Below, one piece after another: positions 32,838 through 46,037 of a stretch of 64,000 nucleotides of DNA. Numbering within the stretch: the stretch's first letter is position 1; each line of letters starts with the position of its first letter. This stretch comes from Lactuca virosa (lineage: Eukaryota; Streptophyta; Magnoliopsida; Asterales; Asteraceae): contig CAKMRJ010005634.1 in the NCBI GenBank assembly GCA_928212115.1, positions 125,926,587 to 125,990,586 of the forward strand. The letters run 5' to 3'. Both the position numbers and the translations under genes were made by a program. The notes under the pieces are model-generated. The model was given only the letters and a program-made list of their open reading frames with translations, did not search any database and was not told where the DNA came from.

Positions 32838-34698
32838 TTCTTCCCCTCAAAGTTAGGATTAGATGTCCCGACTTCAGTTTCCAAACAAGCTTGCACGATC
32901 AAGACCAATTCCTCCTCGAAGTAACACCAGCCTTCAAATCCGCAAATGAATACCCGAGAAGCTTCGAATATCAAGATCTACATTCTCCCCCTTTTTATAA
33001 TCAACAAGTGATTATAAAACCCACAAAGGATGAGAAACGTTCGAGGAAAAAACTTGACGAATCTCCCCCTCGATGTGTGCCAAAAAAGAAACTACAAAAA
33101 ACAATCACGAAAAGCCAAGAACAAATTTCCAAACTTTGTGAAATTTTCGACTTTTGGGTGAGAGTTGCAAGAATTTCAAAAATCTGGGTAAAAACTGTCG
33201 ATTTCGTAATTCTATAGGGACCCATTGTGCCAAAAAAAGCTTGCAATGCGAAACTTTACCCCAAATGCGAAATTTGGCATAAAGTGACAATTCGCATAAG
33301 CTTCAAGGAATGCATTTGAAAAATATTCCCATTTCTCATAATTATATCCCAATGTCGAAATTTGGTAAATTCTGTCAAATTGCTGAAACATCAGGGATTC
33401 GAAACGAAATATCTGCATTCTTCTTAGAAAATGATCCCATTTCAAAAGTGGGTTTTTTCTGCCAATTCGTTGAAACTTTAGGGATTTGAATTGAAACAAT
33501 CCTTTCTTCCCCAAAATGATACCAGATGCGAACGGTGAGTATTCATCATATGTCGAAATTACTATCCACAAGTTGGAATATGTTTCAATTCATGAGTTCG
33601 ACTCCAATATTCGATCTGTTGTCTTCCTTAGTTCGATGTCTAGTACATGACCAAGACCATCATATGTCGAAATTCCAAAGCACGATTTTGACTCTCGACA
33701 TTGACTCAAGATTCTGCAAGCTTATGGCGTTCGACTCCTAACCCAAACAACCGACCCTTAAACACGAATCCAATTTCGATTCGAACTTGACATCCAATAC
33801 CGGTTCGAATACAATTCCAGTCAAACGATTCGAATACAAGTCTTCAACCATTTGATAGCATCTTCTCAAACAGGAAAACAATCCTTGACTACATACATTT
33901 GATCTCCAACCATTCAATCCACATCAAAGTCATTCCGAGACGAGATCCATATCAATTACAAGTTTAAATTCCGATTTCAGTCGAACCTCCTTCAATCTTG
34001 ACTTTTTCTGTTCTTTTGCTTTGACTTTAGCCTTCAACAATCGATTCCCAATACGAGACTTTGGAAATTCGATGATTCCAAATCAAATACCCATACAATC
34101 AATTTGGAATTCGAAATCACTTCAAGCAAACAGTCTTCGAATCCAATATCCAGGTCAAATGTTTCTCGAAATCACATCAAATCAAAGATATAATTTCACG
34201 ATACACAAATGAAGAAAAACGAATTGAATAGATCGTGAAATTTAAACTAGGATCACTTTCTATCTGATCGGAATTGTGAAGCAAGATAGTGATTCAACTT
34301 TGGTTAAAAAAGAGATTAATCAGTTCATCATGAATGAATGATCAAAACGAGAAACAATTTGATTCTCTTTTGTACTCAATAAATATACATGTGAATCGAG
34401 TAAAGTTAGATGAACAGTAGATTTTGGGTTATTTGATTGTATCAAATGAATTTGGGCTTTGGATTGGATCCGATGAACAGTAACATATCAACAATATTGT
34501 GGACTTGGGATTGAATCAAAACTTGTTGGATTGGGCTAGATCAATTGAAATAAAAAAAATATATTGGATCAACAATTGGGCTCGAAACAGATTAGATCCA
34601 ACGAATCAAAATGATCGAAAATAAAAAACGAAAAGCACGATTTAAAAGAATGATTGAATTCGGGTTTCGAGAAGAACATTTATTGTTCATCATCGATC

Positions 34699-35668
34699 TC
34701 AACATGAATTTTTCGGAATCCATTTGAAAATTTGAGAAACTTTCTTGATGATTCTTTGTCTATTTGCAACACATGAATCAATCATTGAAGATCTTGGTTC
34801 TATTGTTGGAACAAGAAAATTACCAATCTTCACATTGTACCACACACGATGTGTGTTGTACAAACCGTTCTTCGTGTCCATCAACGCTCTAGCATTGTCT
34901 TCACAAGAACCATCAACACTTTTGGGTTTTGAATTCAACTTCATTGCAACATTTGATGATTGTTGCTTTGGAACCCAAATTTGCCTCATAGATTTCAGAT
35001 TTATAACAACTTTTGAAGATTTTTGTAAAGAAACTCGTTTGTTTTTGCTTTTGATCTTCTTCTTCTTTTTCTTCCTTTTCATCTTTTTGGATATTGAAGA
35101 TTTGAATTCAAGAACAACTTCATTCTTGACAACTTCAACTTTGCAAGTTTGAATCAAATCTTTTGGAGTTTGATACATTTGAACTTCTTGGATTGAAGGC
35201 TTTTGATAAGGCACCATTCATTCAAACAAATGACAAGAATGCAAGCATTCATCGGTTTGAACTCCAATTAAACGAAAAACTTTCACATCTTCATGAAAAT
35301 CACATTGAAGTCCCATTTCTTGAAATTCAACAAGCTTAAGAACATAAAGATCATTTGGGTCTTCAATAAGAGAAACATACTCCTTTTTGAATATTTCTCT
35401 TTCTTTTCCTTCATTTTGATTTTCAAACCAAGATAACATATTAATGGTGATTCTAATCAAACTTCCAATCTTCGAAAGTGGTTAAAATATCAATCTTCCA
35501 TGATCATCTTTCAAGCCTCCATAATAAATCAAAGTTTCCCATGTAATCAACCCGCCTTTCAACAATAACCCATAAAATTGTTTCTCATTGACTTTGTATT
35601 TGACATCTTCAATCATCACGACCCAAGAATCATAAGCCAAATACATCATGATTACAAGAACTTGGATT
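34699..35668 (-). pseudogene. Unrecognised ORF of the 3.6 kb LTR element, two in-frame stops
   Basis: On the minus strand a single frame runs from about 35650 (MMYLAYDSWVVMIEDVKY) to 34699 and is broken only by TAA at 35482-35484 and TGA at 35218-35220. Without the stops it would be about 320 residues. Features: an N-terminal part with KQFYGLLLKGGLITWETLIY, a middle acidic part, a very basic stretch KKMKRKKKKKKIKSKNKR (a likely nuclear or nucleic-acid-binding signal) and a C-terminal part with THRVWYNVKIGNFLVP. No zinc knuckle, protease or RT motif. I do not recognise the family. The position right after the PBS is that of gag; it could be a diverged gag or a captured host sequence. Confidence 0.55.
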
Positions 35669-35854
35669 TCTAGAGAGAGAAAGTGAAACAAACAAGTATT
35701 CTAGAGAGAGAAACTCGAATTTTGAATCAAATCAAAGAATGAATTCGATTTCTAGAACACAAACTTTCTCAAAAATGACAAACCCACAACATTAAGGATT
35801 CACTCAAATCATGTAGTCATCGTGGATCAATTCTTCATAGCTTCAAGAACACCC

Positions 35855-35866
35855 GCTTTGATACCA
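35855..35866 (-). promoter_or_regulatory. Primer-binding site of the 3.6 kb element
   Basis: The minus strand reads TGGTATCAAAGC, one mismatch from the initiator tRNA-Met complement, 2 nt from the LTR end. Confidence 0.85.
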
Positions 35867-35868
35867 AT

Positions 35869-36144
35869 TGTAGTGATCCTGATTATGATGACATGTGCGG
35901 AAATGAAAAGTAAATCATTTAAACATCAAGAACACAAGGAGTAAATAATCACGTTTAAGCTCAATTAGAATAGTAAGAGTACAAGTGGGTATTGTTCTTT
36001 CTCTCACTAAAATAACTCTCAAATGGGTCTTACAAGTTCTTAGATAACATGGGAGTCACTCACTTCCTATTTATAGGAAACGCTAAACCCATTACACATC
36101 CCAAAACGGTAAGCCATATCCAAGGATAACTTTGCACCCTAACA
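35869..36144 (-). repeat. 5' LTR of the 3.6 kb element
   Basis: TGTAGTGATCC ... CACCCTAACA, with the TATA box at 36067-36076 (minus strand). Confidence 0.88.
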
Positions 36145-36149
36145 CCCAC

Positions 36150-37400
36150 GTCGTGGCAAAGACATTACTTGACGTGGTGGATCAAAAAATTGCAAAAAAG
36201 CCCATTTCGGTCTATATTGTCGTGTACATTAAGGATTCCAGTTTCCATGATGTGGCAAGTCTTTTATCACATCATGGTGACGTTGAAACCTATAAATTAA
36301 GCCAAAAATTAACCCTAATGATATATCTTAAACCTAGTTCGGTTTCTATGAATATAAATCTCAGAGCTGCGATTTTGGGAGTCTAAATGGAAACCAGAGG
36401 GCCATTAAGCTGAAATGGAACAAAGATTTGAAGGATTCGAGAGCAGATTCATGTTGGGAATTATTCAGTTTGCTTTTCTGATCACGATTAGCATTCCAGT
36501 TGTGTTCGTACTGCTTTTACTTTATGAATTTCGGTGTTAAAACCTTTTGATTTATGTTTTAAATAGATTATATCATGAGATTATGGATCAAAATTTTATT
36601 TTGATTGTTTGTTCTTAGTTAATTTATCGTGTCAAGGTTGATTGAAGATCAATATGTCTTACATATCAGTACTTTATTACCTATTGTTGATCAATATGAT
36701 TAGAAGATCAAGCTAATTACATTTTCTTAAATCATAGTTGTTTTATTATTGTAAAATAATTGTGACTAGTGTTGGATCAAAACCTAGGGTTGGGTTAATA
36801 AAGTTAAGAACATTAATATGTGCATGTTTTAGATGACCAATTAGCATGATTTAATTCTAATTACCTGTAGGATTAGTAATAATCAAATATTGCATGATAC
36901 GAACTGAATAATGAATTTCCGGATAATTAATGCCATGTCAATTAAATTAAAAGTCCTTAGAGTCATTAGTATTCATGTATGGACTAAGTATACGAACCAA
37001 TTTAGGAATCGGTGAATAATGAATAAATATCTATTATACTTAGTAGTTAACCAATATTTTGAGATGAGATCCAATTTAAACCAGAGTACCTGAAGTGATT
37101 GGTTTCCAGTTAGTTTATCTAGTTAGTTTAGTTATTGATTTGTTTGAGATTTAATAATCAAAACCCCCTTTTACTGATTTCGTTTATTTAGTATAACCTA
37201 TGATCAACAATGATAATATTAATTCACTATCATTCCCCTTGAGCTTGACACCCTTGTTTATCAAAATTATACAATACTCGATCAAGTTCACTACATGTAA
37301 GGTATTGATTTATATGCAATAGACTAGGAATTATTAATGTACATCTAGTGCATTAAAAATACACATCAAGTTCTCGGCAGTATGGAGACGGTATATTGAA
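36150..37400. other. LTR-like DNA, right flank of the 3.6 kb element
   Basis: It starts GTCGTGGCAAAG and continues the host sequence interrupted at 32555. No coding motif. The stretch CCCCTTGAGCTTGACACCC near 37235 is the kind seen near the LTR ends of Athila/Tat-type elements; the assignment is weak. Confidence 0.35.
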
Positions 37401-39099
37401 AAAAAAAATTATGCATTGAGACTGTAAATTTGAAATGTAAAACTAGTGCATTAAATATACGTTTTTAAGGATTGTGAGTATTTATGATTTGAGAAGTATT
37501 TATGATTTGAGAAGTATTTAGGATCTTTTAGACACAAATATATGCACTGAGGTAAAACGAAATTGGTGAGTTAAATTCAGATTGTTCTGTGTGATGTTAG
37601 TTAGCAAAGTTTCGATGTGATATATTAAAATAAGTTTTGTTGGGGGACATTAAAAGACAAGTGTGGGGTAGCGGCCCTTTTATTCGATATTTAGCAATGA
37701 GGTTGAGTCCATTACTTTTTCTAACTACTTAGATTGCGTTGAGATGGTTGTGCATGTTTTTTTTATGGTTTCTCCTCATTAGTCAAAATTTGGGTATGGA
37801 TCGGTGTTTGGTGGTTGGAGCTCTCCAACCCCTTTACGCTTCATTCTCTTATTACTTGAATGAATTTAGTGCGACATTTCCTTTATCATCATAAACTTCA
37901 AAACTCAAAAAATAAGCATTTTTATTTATCATCATAAACTTCAAAACTCAACGAGTAAGCATTTGAATGGATCTTTTATCAATAAATTGAATATAAAACA
38001 CTCGAACTATGCTTAAACCATATGAGATAAATAATGAAACCATTAATTTCTAATTTATATGGATAAAAGGGTGATACAGTATTGATGAAACTCAAATTCC
38101 ATTCAAAGTTCCATAACTTCACAGTTACACAGTTATGTCACTTTAATAGATTGGACATGGATTACTATAATCCATCATCAACATTAAATCACTAGAACCA
38201 CCAATAATTTCAAGTTTGATAGATCATTTGGATGATCCACCATTGAGTGAATTCAAAATTCAAATCAAAATATTTAAGAGACAAATACCTTAAGTGTTTC
38301 TTAAAGTGAATTTAAAGCTAAAGACTGAAAGAAATTATTATGACTATTCCAAATTAGATTTGTCCATTTTAATTGAATATCTCAATATTTTTTCTTTCCT
38401 TTAAATTGTTAAAATAAATAAGAGAGCAAATCTAAGACTTAAGTCTTCAAAAGACAAGCCTATTCTCTTCATCAAGTCTATTTTATAGATTGTAACTTAC
38501 CTAGGGTTTTCTTTAACATTTTTTCTCCCTAACATAATAGCTTTATGACCATTTAGACCCCAATAGGTACTATGTTCATCGGTCAACCTCTTAAATAGGC
38601 TTAAGTATAGAATACGCCCAACAATAACTCTAACTTATGGTCATCCTCTTATAAAAAGGGTCTCTCAAGTCTAGCAATAAAGACAAGATAAAAAAGACAA
38701 ACGATGCAGCTATTTTTGTCATTTCACATATACTTAACGGTGTAAATTGATAGTAACAATCCCGACTCCCAAGGGACTGTTGATGTTACCAAAAACATCT
38801 GAAAGGACAATCCATGATAAAAAAAAAACAAAAAACTAATACTTAGACTAAAAGTAAGATTTTTGTCAAACCATATAGACCAAAAACTAGCAATCGTATT
38901 CATTTTGACTATTTTACCTGGTCAACATATCATCACACTTTCAAAATTTACATTTTTGTCCAACTTTTAAATTTTATTAAAAATCTGGTCCAAATTTGTA
39001 ATTTTGGCCCAAATTTCAAACATTTGTCGCCAATTCATCCTAAATTTGGTTTGTTACGTATGTTATTTTTTCAAAATTTTGTTTCAAATTTATAAAAAT
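37401..39099. other. Noncoding retroelement debris
   Basis: GACAAGTGTGGGGTAGCGG near 37658 resembles the spacer before the 3' LTR of Athila/Tat elements. A 43 bp tandem duplication starts at 37882 and 37925. No gene was seen. Confidence 0.35.
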
Positions 39100-39263
39100 C
39101 TAATTTTTTCCATATAACTATTTTTTAAAACATTTTTGTATGCAATATACCCATATAAAAAAAATATTTTAAAAAAATATTTTTATATGCAAAATACCTA
39201 TTTAAAAAATATATATATTATAAATACCTATTTATAAAAACCTAGTTATGTGAAATAAGTGTT

Positions 39264-39322
<59 letters not shown>

Positions 39323-39365
39323 ATGTTTGTATACCTATTTATAAAAACATATTTATGTGAAATAG

Positions 39366-39417
<52 letters not shown>

Positions 39418-39540
39418 GTTTGTATACATTATTATAAAATACGTGTTGCTATACATTTATAGTTATTTTACCATTTTTAACCTTTTTTGTTGTTACTGCA
39501 TGGTATATTCTATCCCTTCTTTATATTGGATCGTATTGGA
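39100..39540. repeat. AT-rich degenerate repeat block with two (AT)n tracts
   Basis: Variants of ATTTATAAAAACATATTT and TGCAAAATACCTATTTA recur, with (AT)n at 39269-39319 and 39371-39414. It continues after an insertion at 40850-41140 and has an inverted relative at 45293-45750. Confidence 0.6.
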
Positions 39541-40849
39541 TACTTTCTCTTTTGCATAAGGTGTTTTGTAGGTTTTTGGAGTCTCGTTGCGGTTGCGGAT
39601 TAGCTTGTTGTTGGGATTTGTGGGCTTACAAGGACTTATTGGGATTTATGGATCCATTTTGGAAGAATTAGGCTTGATGTATTGAAGACTTAGATGGGTC
39701 ATGGACTCTTAAATATGGGCTTGGACTATCCATATTAAAACTTCAAGATGATTGGTCCATTTTGAATCATGTGAGATGTGAAGAGGACTAAGATAATGGG
39801 GTGGAGTAATGGGAGAGGAGCCAATAGCATTTAAACATTATTTACGAGGGTGAGGTCTCTCCCACACTACTAGGCACAACCACCCGCACAACTGCCTATT
39901 TGGAGGCATTTTGGTCATTTGGCTCATCATTTACCTTAGAGGCAATTTTGGAGAGCTAGATCCATAATCTTCTCATTATTCTAGTAATTACTAATTTCTT
40001 GATGTTAAAGCATTTTTATGATTGTTTTCTTGTTGCCATGAGTGACCAACTTGTTTAGTTCGGTTGACTTGGGCTAAAACCCTTGGATATTTGTGGGTTT
40101 TGAAGGATTCTTGTTAGATTGTCATTTATCTCATGTTATTGATTCTTAGTTCATAATTATTATACGTGTTTAATACTTTGAACATGAGGTCGGTACTTCA
40201 ATGAGCATTTGTTAGTTTCTTTCTTTTATTTAGTAATGAATCATTGAATTTGCTTAGACCAATGGCTTTATGATGGTGAAAATCACATCTAGCCTATGGA
40301 TCATGACTCCTTTATTGATATGTAAGCATTGATATCCTCTTGGAATTGGGAATTCCTTCATTATTAAGGATAATCAATTTTCCTGAGTTCAATTGCTTCA
40401 ATTAGGATCTTGATTATGTTTAAGAAGGTGTTTTGTGGGCTTCCCCAACCTCCATACTACCTTTGAGGAATTTTGGCATATCATTCTTCATGATTGCTAT
40501 AACCAATTTGGATTGAATGATAAGCTTACATATTGAATCCTCATGATAAATACACAAATGTTCATTGTGTTGAATTACCTCAATTGACCAACTTTCTCTA
40601 ATATTTGAGCATCTCGCCATCTTCCTTAGTTGCAAGCTTTTTAGTTATTCAAGTCTTTAAGTTTTCAAACAAATCACAAACCCTCCTTTTTAGTTTAATT
40701 TAGTTGGTTAGTTTTATTTCATTGTTTAATTAGATTGTATTGGTAATTGAATTATATCCATTTGCCTATGGATTTGATCCCTTTTTACTAACATATTACA
40801 TTTTATTTTGCAAGCAAAATGGTGTAATTTAGTTAGTGGACTTTACATC
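39541..40849 (+). repeat. Athila/Tat-like LTR sequence inserted in the AT-rich block
   Basis: It is compositionally unlike both flanks, which resume the same AT-rich motif family. It has LTR-like character, and near 40750-40790 GCCTATGGATTTGATCCCTT recalls the ends of Athila-type LTRs. Boundaries are approximate and no coding sequence is seen. Confidence 0.4.
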
Positions 40850-41160
40850 CCACCATTTGTATATATTTTTATAAAATACATATTTGCATATAATTTTTTT
40901 TTTAAATTGTGTTTGTATACAAAACCATTTATTATAAAAAAGGTGCTTATAAAAATACATACAAATACGTTTTTATAAAAAGAAATGTATACAAGCACTT
41001 ATTTGTGTACATATAAATACATAAATATATGTTAATATGTTTACTATGAAATATGTTGTATTTTGTTTTTTATAAAAAACGTTTTTATATGTATTTTAAT
41101 AAAATACATGTTTGTGTGTGTCTATATATCTTATCTTACTACTTTATAATGTATATATGT

Positions 41161-44100
41161 TGTGGGTCCCATAAGATTTTAAGACATTGTCTTAAAAACA
41201 AGGAGGTCAAATATCATACATTGGATCTAATTTGGATGGTGTAGATTGTTTTGATGGTAATCCATGTGACTAGGAAACAACCAATCAAAATAAAATGATA
41301 AATTATACCATTCTCAAAGCACATTATACAATGAAATAAGCACAAAGAAACACATCCAAATACAGTACCCATGGCACATACTCACCCTTATTTAATAGCT
41401 TTTGATTTTTCTGCTCCTCCTTGTCCCTTCAAACCCTCATCTCTAAGTCCGTCTCTTTTAATTGAGTGTAGCCACCATTGCATTCCATTAATGTCATCAT
41501 GAAGATCCACTCACCAACTACAATGTCTTCGCCCCCAGTAGATTTTCTTACCACCTCAGACATCTCCGTCTCCACCGTTATCTTTGTCTCTCTAAGAAAT
41601 CTTCACAACGATGTGAGTATGTATAAATTTATTTGTGTGTATTTTTTTATGTTCTTCATTTTCAGATCTCTAATCGTTTTATGTTTCATGGTTTTTGATA
41701 TAGATCTATAAATAAAGGGCGGAGATACACAACTACTAATGGTTTTATAATGACTTTTGAAGTCCAGCGTAGCTTTTAGTATTTTGTAGATATGTGTAGA
41801 TTTGGGTTTTTTTGAGGGTTTTCGTTATTAAAAATATTAATAGTGTTCTTCATGACAACATTGCAGAACTGATTTTATTGATTAACATATAAAGTATATT
41901 TTAGTTTCGGATATATATTTTTTTTGTTTTACAAATGATCTATTGTGTTTGTAAGTTCCGTAATAGAATGTTTACTATTATTTGAATGATTTTATTTTTT
42001 GTTTATTGGATTTCAAATAATTGTCAATACGTTTTGTTTTTTAAAGTTGCTACTGAATCTTTATTCATACATGTTCTCAGATATTTTTGTTTTGGTTGCT
42101 TTTTGTTCAATCATTAAATAAAAAACAAATGCTTTTAAAAAAATACAAGTATTAGTATTGGTTTTGTTAAATTATTGAACAAATATAGAACTGCTTATGT
42201 TTTTTTTATTGATAATACCTGAAAGTTATTTATATTTAAGTATATGTTATTTTTGTGATTATATTAAAGTTAAACTTGTATCACCTGTTGTAATGGGTAC
42301 ATAACCAAAGTTGTGTTAAAAAGTAATTTATCAAAAAATGACTAAGTTATTTTTTAAAAAGTTTTTACCCAAACACTCATTTTAAATTATACCGGTATAG
42401 AACCGGTAATAAATCAAAAAGCTCAATTTTTTAAGCTTTGTCAAACACCCTCTTAATAGAAATACACCATAAAAAGATTTTGTTAGTCAAACAAATATTT
42501 AATTATCGTTTATCTATTAAGTAGAGTAATTGCCTATTATACTATGAACACAAACAAGAAAACTTTGGACAAGATATCACATTGGAAATATAGATTTTCA
42601 ATTGACATTAAAAGAAGATAAACGTTCAACCTTATACATTTCTTATTTTTATATTTTGAAAATATAAATTATTTTCCATTTTGTATTACAGTAATTTTAA
42701 AATTTTAACCGTATGTGTAATTGTTACTTTATATATCATCATTTTATGTATTAATTTATTTTTATAAAAGCATGATAATTTTATATCTTATATTTCAAGT
42801 AGCAATAAATTATATATTATATCCAGTCGTTAATTAACAAATGCATATTGTTTATTATTAGTCGACAAGTAGATACAATTATAATAATTTTTTTTTATTA
42901 TATATAAATACCAACCGAGTTGTGTTAAAATAAAACAAACATGTTAGTTGAAGAATCGTCACACTATTTTTACTAATCACTATCTAATACAATAAAATTG
43001 ATTTTATACAAACATATCAAAATTATATGTAAATAGAAATACGGTGCACATTAAAAATAGAAATATGAAACAAATTCTATTAGAGTTGTAAAATTCAAAT
43101 CCAATGTAAAAATAAATAAATAGATCCTTGTGATTTATTCAAATTAAGATTAAATTCTTTATAGAAAACTAATGACTAAATTAAGAAACATTAATTGTTA
43201 ATGTTTTATGAGAATCTCCTTTAAATAAATGATTGTCATTCACAAAATTAAGTAATCCAACTCTTATACAAGGGTTTTTGAAGAAAATAAAAATATTTTT
43301 CAGTTTTTGAAAAATAATCAATTTTTTCGGAATGTCTCGTTTGAGAGTGGTCCGAAATACTAAATGGTTTTTTTTGCTATTTTTTTTTGTTATTTTCTAC
43401 AAATACATGTTAAAAAGTGGTGTTAATTATTTTTTCTTGTTATTATTTGAATATACTTTGAATAAATGTTTAGCGAGCCAAATATATCTAAATAAATGGT
43501 CAATTGCACACTATTTGAAACTAATTTGTTTTTTGGAATATGAAAGTTGTACAAATATTTTTTTTAAAAAAATAGTGAGTTTGATTTTAAGCTTTAAATA
43601 CTCTTATATTTAGTTTTTTTGATCAAATTTTCACCCATCTAATTTAATCGAGAGCCGTAGTGTAATTATCTAATATTCTTACTAATATTAAATTTAAATA
43701 ACATTAAAAAATAATTCTTTAATTTTAAAAATTATCCACGTATAAAACTCATTTCCTTACTAAATTTTTAGTTTACATTAAACAATGTGATATGTTAATT
43801 TATAAATTAGGTATCTTTGCCAACAAGAAAATATGAAAATTAATAATGAAGATACTAAAGACTAAAAAATAGATATGCTACAGACTTAGACAATAGAAAC
43901 CACTCATAAAACTAGATGAAATTTTTTAATAAATTGTCATTTCAAATTCTTCTCAAACCCAACAAATACTACTCTACCTGCACTAATGGAGTAGTACTAC
44001 TACTCTACTCTATACAAATTTATTACTATTTTTTAATAAAACAAATTACTCAAATTGATTGGCTGACCAATAATTTATTACCAATAAATTGCACAAATTT

Positions 44101-45290
44101 ACTCAAAAGTGAATTCACGTTAAAAAAAAAAGTTAATCCAAATGGGCTATAGTTGACGTTTTAGAACGACAAACATATTTAACTACAATTATATATTTTT
44201 TTCCCCGAAAGAGAACTATAATTATAAGTTAACGATGGTTTCAAAGTAAAAGACGGTTTCAAAGTAAGATTTTTGCCATGGTTAAAACTAAAACTGATCC
44301 AAATTAATCTCATTAACAATTAATTTCTTAATCGAAATTAACTTATGATTATATTCTTATGAGTAAATTAAAGTTTCGGACCCCATATCATAATACAACT
44401 ACGGCTAAATGAATACTACTTTTATAATTCTGAAAAAAACATTTCATGAATTTTGATTTTCTTGAAATTTTGATCTTTGAAATATTCATAACCTTTTAAC
44501 CACCATGTAATTCAATCTTTCTTATCATATCCCATATCTCTTATTAAAAAAACAATTACATAAAAGTTAACTAAAATATCAAAGTAATTATTATTTTAAT
44601 TATAAAGAGTCTCTACCAGATATTTTTTTACAATTACTTAAACATTAAAAATAATAAATATATAAGTACATGTTTAAAAGATATTACTTATTTATGTTTG
44701 AAAAAGGAATATAACTAAGTATTATCGTTAAACTCATCTAGCTGGCCATCGTAAAAACGGTATGACACCTTTTAGCCTTATATAGTTTTGCTAGATTTTG
44801 AATTAAACTAACCTCACACTTTTTATTTCCATAAAAACATTTCATTTTTAATATACGCCCAATCATTTTGAATGTTATCAAAACCAACAAATAAATATGA
44901 AATGCACATTTTTTTAATATCAATGTTTTTTTTTACCTTTTAGTCAAAACAACTACAAACTTTTATTTTTATCCATAATAAAAAATTACTAACATTTTCT
45001 ATACAGAAAAATAGTAATATACTTATAATCTTTCTCAAAGGGAATTAATGGTCAAAAAGAAAAAAATGATTGTCACCACTTGATATTAATCTATGTTTGT
45101 CGCTTAATGGTAAATGATATTAGTCGTTTAATTATATTTTTTAATATGACAAGTCCCTGAAAATGAAACTATTTTCCGTAGAGAATCTATTATTCGATCA
45201 TTGATCGCCGAATAGAAACTAACCGGTCGAAATAAAACTATTCACCGCTTCATTCAATTGTCGTCCACTGCATCGCGCGGGTACCCCACT
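41161..45290. other. 4.1 kb AT-rich intergenic DNA; no gene recognised
   Basis: Only short, compositionally driven frames occur. 41400-41620 has pyrimidine-rich leader-like sequence followed by a Ser/Thr-rich frame and a GTGAGT donor-like site, but I cannot tie it to a family. Near 42330-42460 a pair of CCCAAACACTC / TCAAACACCCTC motifs hints at a small MITE. Confidence 0.4.
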
Positions 45291-45291
45291 A

Positions 45292-45292
<1 letters not shown>

Positions 45293-45352
<60 letters not shown>

Positions 45353-45750
45353 GTGTTTGTGTACAAATGAATTTATTAAAAAACAGGTGTTTGTATATAT
45401 ATTTTTAATAAATTACGTGTGTTGTGTACGTATTTTTTGTAAAAACATATTTTTATATATTTATGTATTTATATGCACACAAAATGTTTTTATGTACTTA
45501 ATAAATACATATTTTATAAAAGTTTTTAAGGTATAAATGGGTATAATAATGTATTTTACATAAGTGTATTTCACGCATTTTCATATAAGTATGTTTTTGT
45601 AAATAGGTATTTAAAATATAAAAATACTTTTAGAAAGAGGTATTTCGCATACAAAAATGTTTTTCAAAAAAAAGGTTTTTATGAAGAAAAAGTTTTTGTT
45701 TGAAAATATGTTTTTTGTATAAATATGATTTTATACATCAAAAAAAATAA
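45293..45750. repeat. (AT)n microsatellite and inverted copy of the 39.1 kb AT-rich block
   Basis: (TA)n at 45293-45351. The reverse complement of 45600-45690 reads AAACATTTTTGTATGCGAAA and AATACCT blocks that match 39130-39230 (AACATTTTTGTATGCAATAT) in order. No coding content. Confidence 0.6.
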
Positions 45751-46037
45751 AACATGCTCGAAGTGCTTGATGTTGATTTGGATTTTGGAAGCAATGCGTA
45801 TAACGTAAGAATCAAGAATATGATGATAATTGTTGAGGGGTTTATATTAGGGTATGGAGGTAGTCAGTAGTCATTTTTACATAGAACATGTTGAAACTTG
45901 AAAGCATCCAAGATTTTTGTGTGCAGTGTGTAGACTCACTGCTAGTTAAAAAATATTAAAACATTGGTAGATAGCAACTAGCATGCAGTAAATTTGATTG
46001 TTGGTTTCTTCATATGATTTTTACAAACATGAGTTGG

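Larger units (their letters stand above)
32556..36144 (-). mobile_element. Structurally complete non-autonomous LTR retrotransposon (3,589 bp)
   Basis: It has two LTRs of 282 bp (32556-32837) and 276 bp (35869-36144), roughly 90% alike by eye, and an exact 5 bp target duplication CCCAC at 32551-32555 and 36145-36149. A PBS on the minus strand at 35855-35866 lies next to the right LTR. Purine tracts on the minus strand (complement of 32838-32850 and of about 32985-33075, GGGGGAGA type) precede the left LTR. The inside is 3 kb with no gag, protease, RT or integrase, but with one long minus-strand frame at the gag position. It must have moved using another element's enzymes. The PBS type and GGGGGAGA tracts suggest a Copia relative. 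Confidence 0.88.

Noticed and set aside
32789..33217. 142-codon plus-strand frame in the 3.6 kb LTR element
   Set aside because: Antisense to the element, it overlaps the LTR edge and has no recognisable domain; low-complexity basic composition.
39232..39559. Open frames of Tyr/Ile repeats across 39.2-39.6 kb (also at 20.2 and 45.3 kb)
   Set aside because: They are translations of (AT)n microsatellites.
41478..41711. Ser/Thr-rich frame with a GTGAGT site, possible first exon
   Set aside because: No family resemblance, and the only nearby acceptor would give an intron of about 55 nt, shorter than normal in plants.
42330..42470. CCCAAACACTC / TCAAACACCCTC pair as a MITE
   Set aside because: The ends are not inverted copies of each other in the right orientation and no target duplication was seen.
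43332..43613. 93-codon hydrophobic frame
   Set aside because: Phe/Leu/Tyr bias follows AT-rich DNA; no signal beyond composition.
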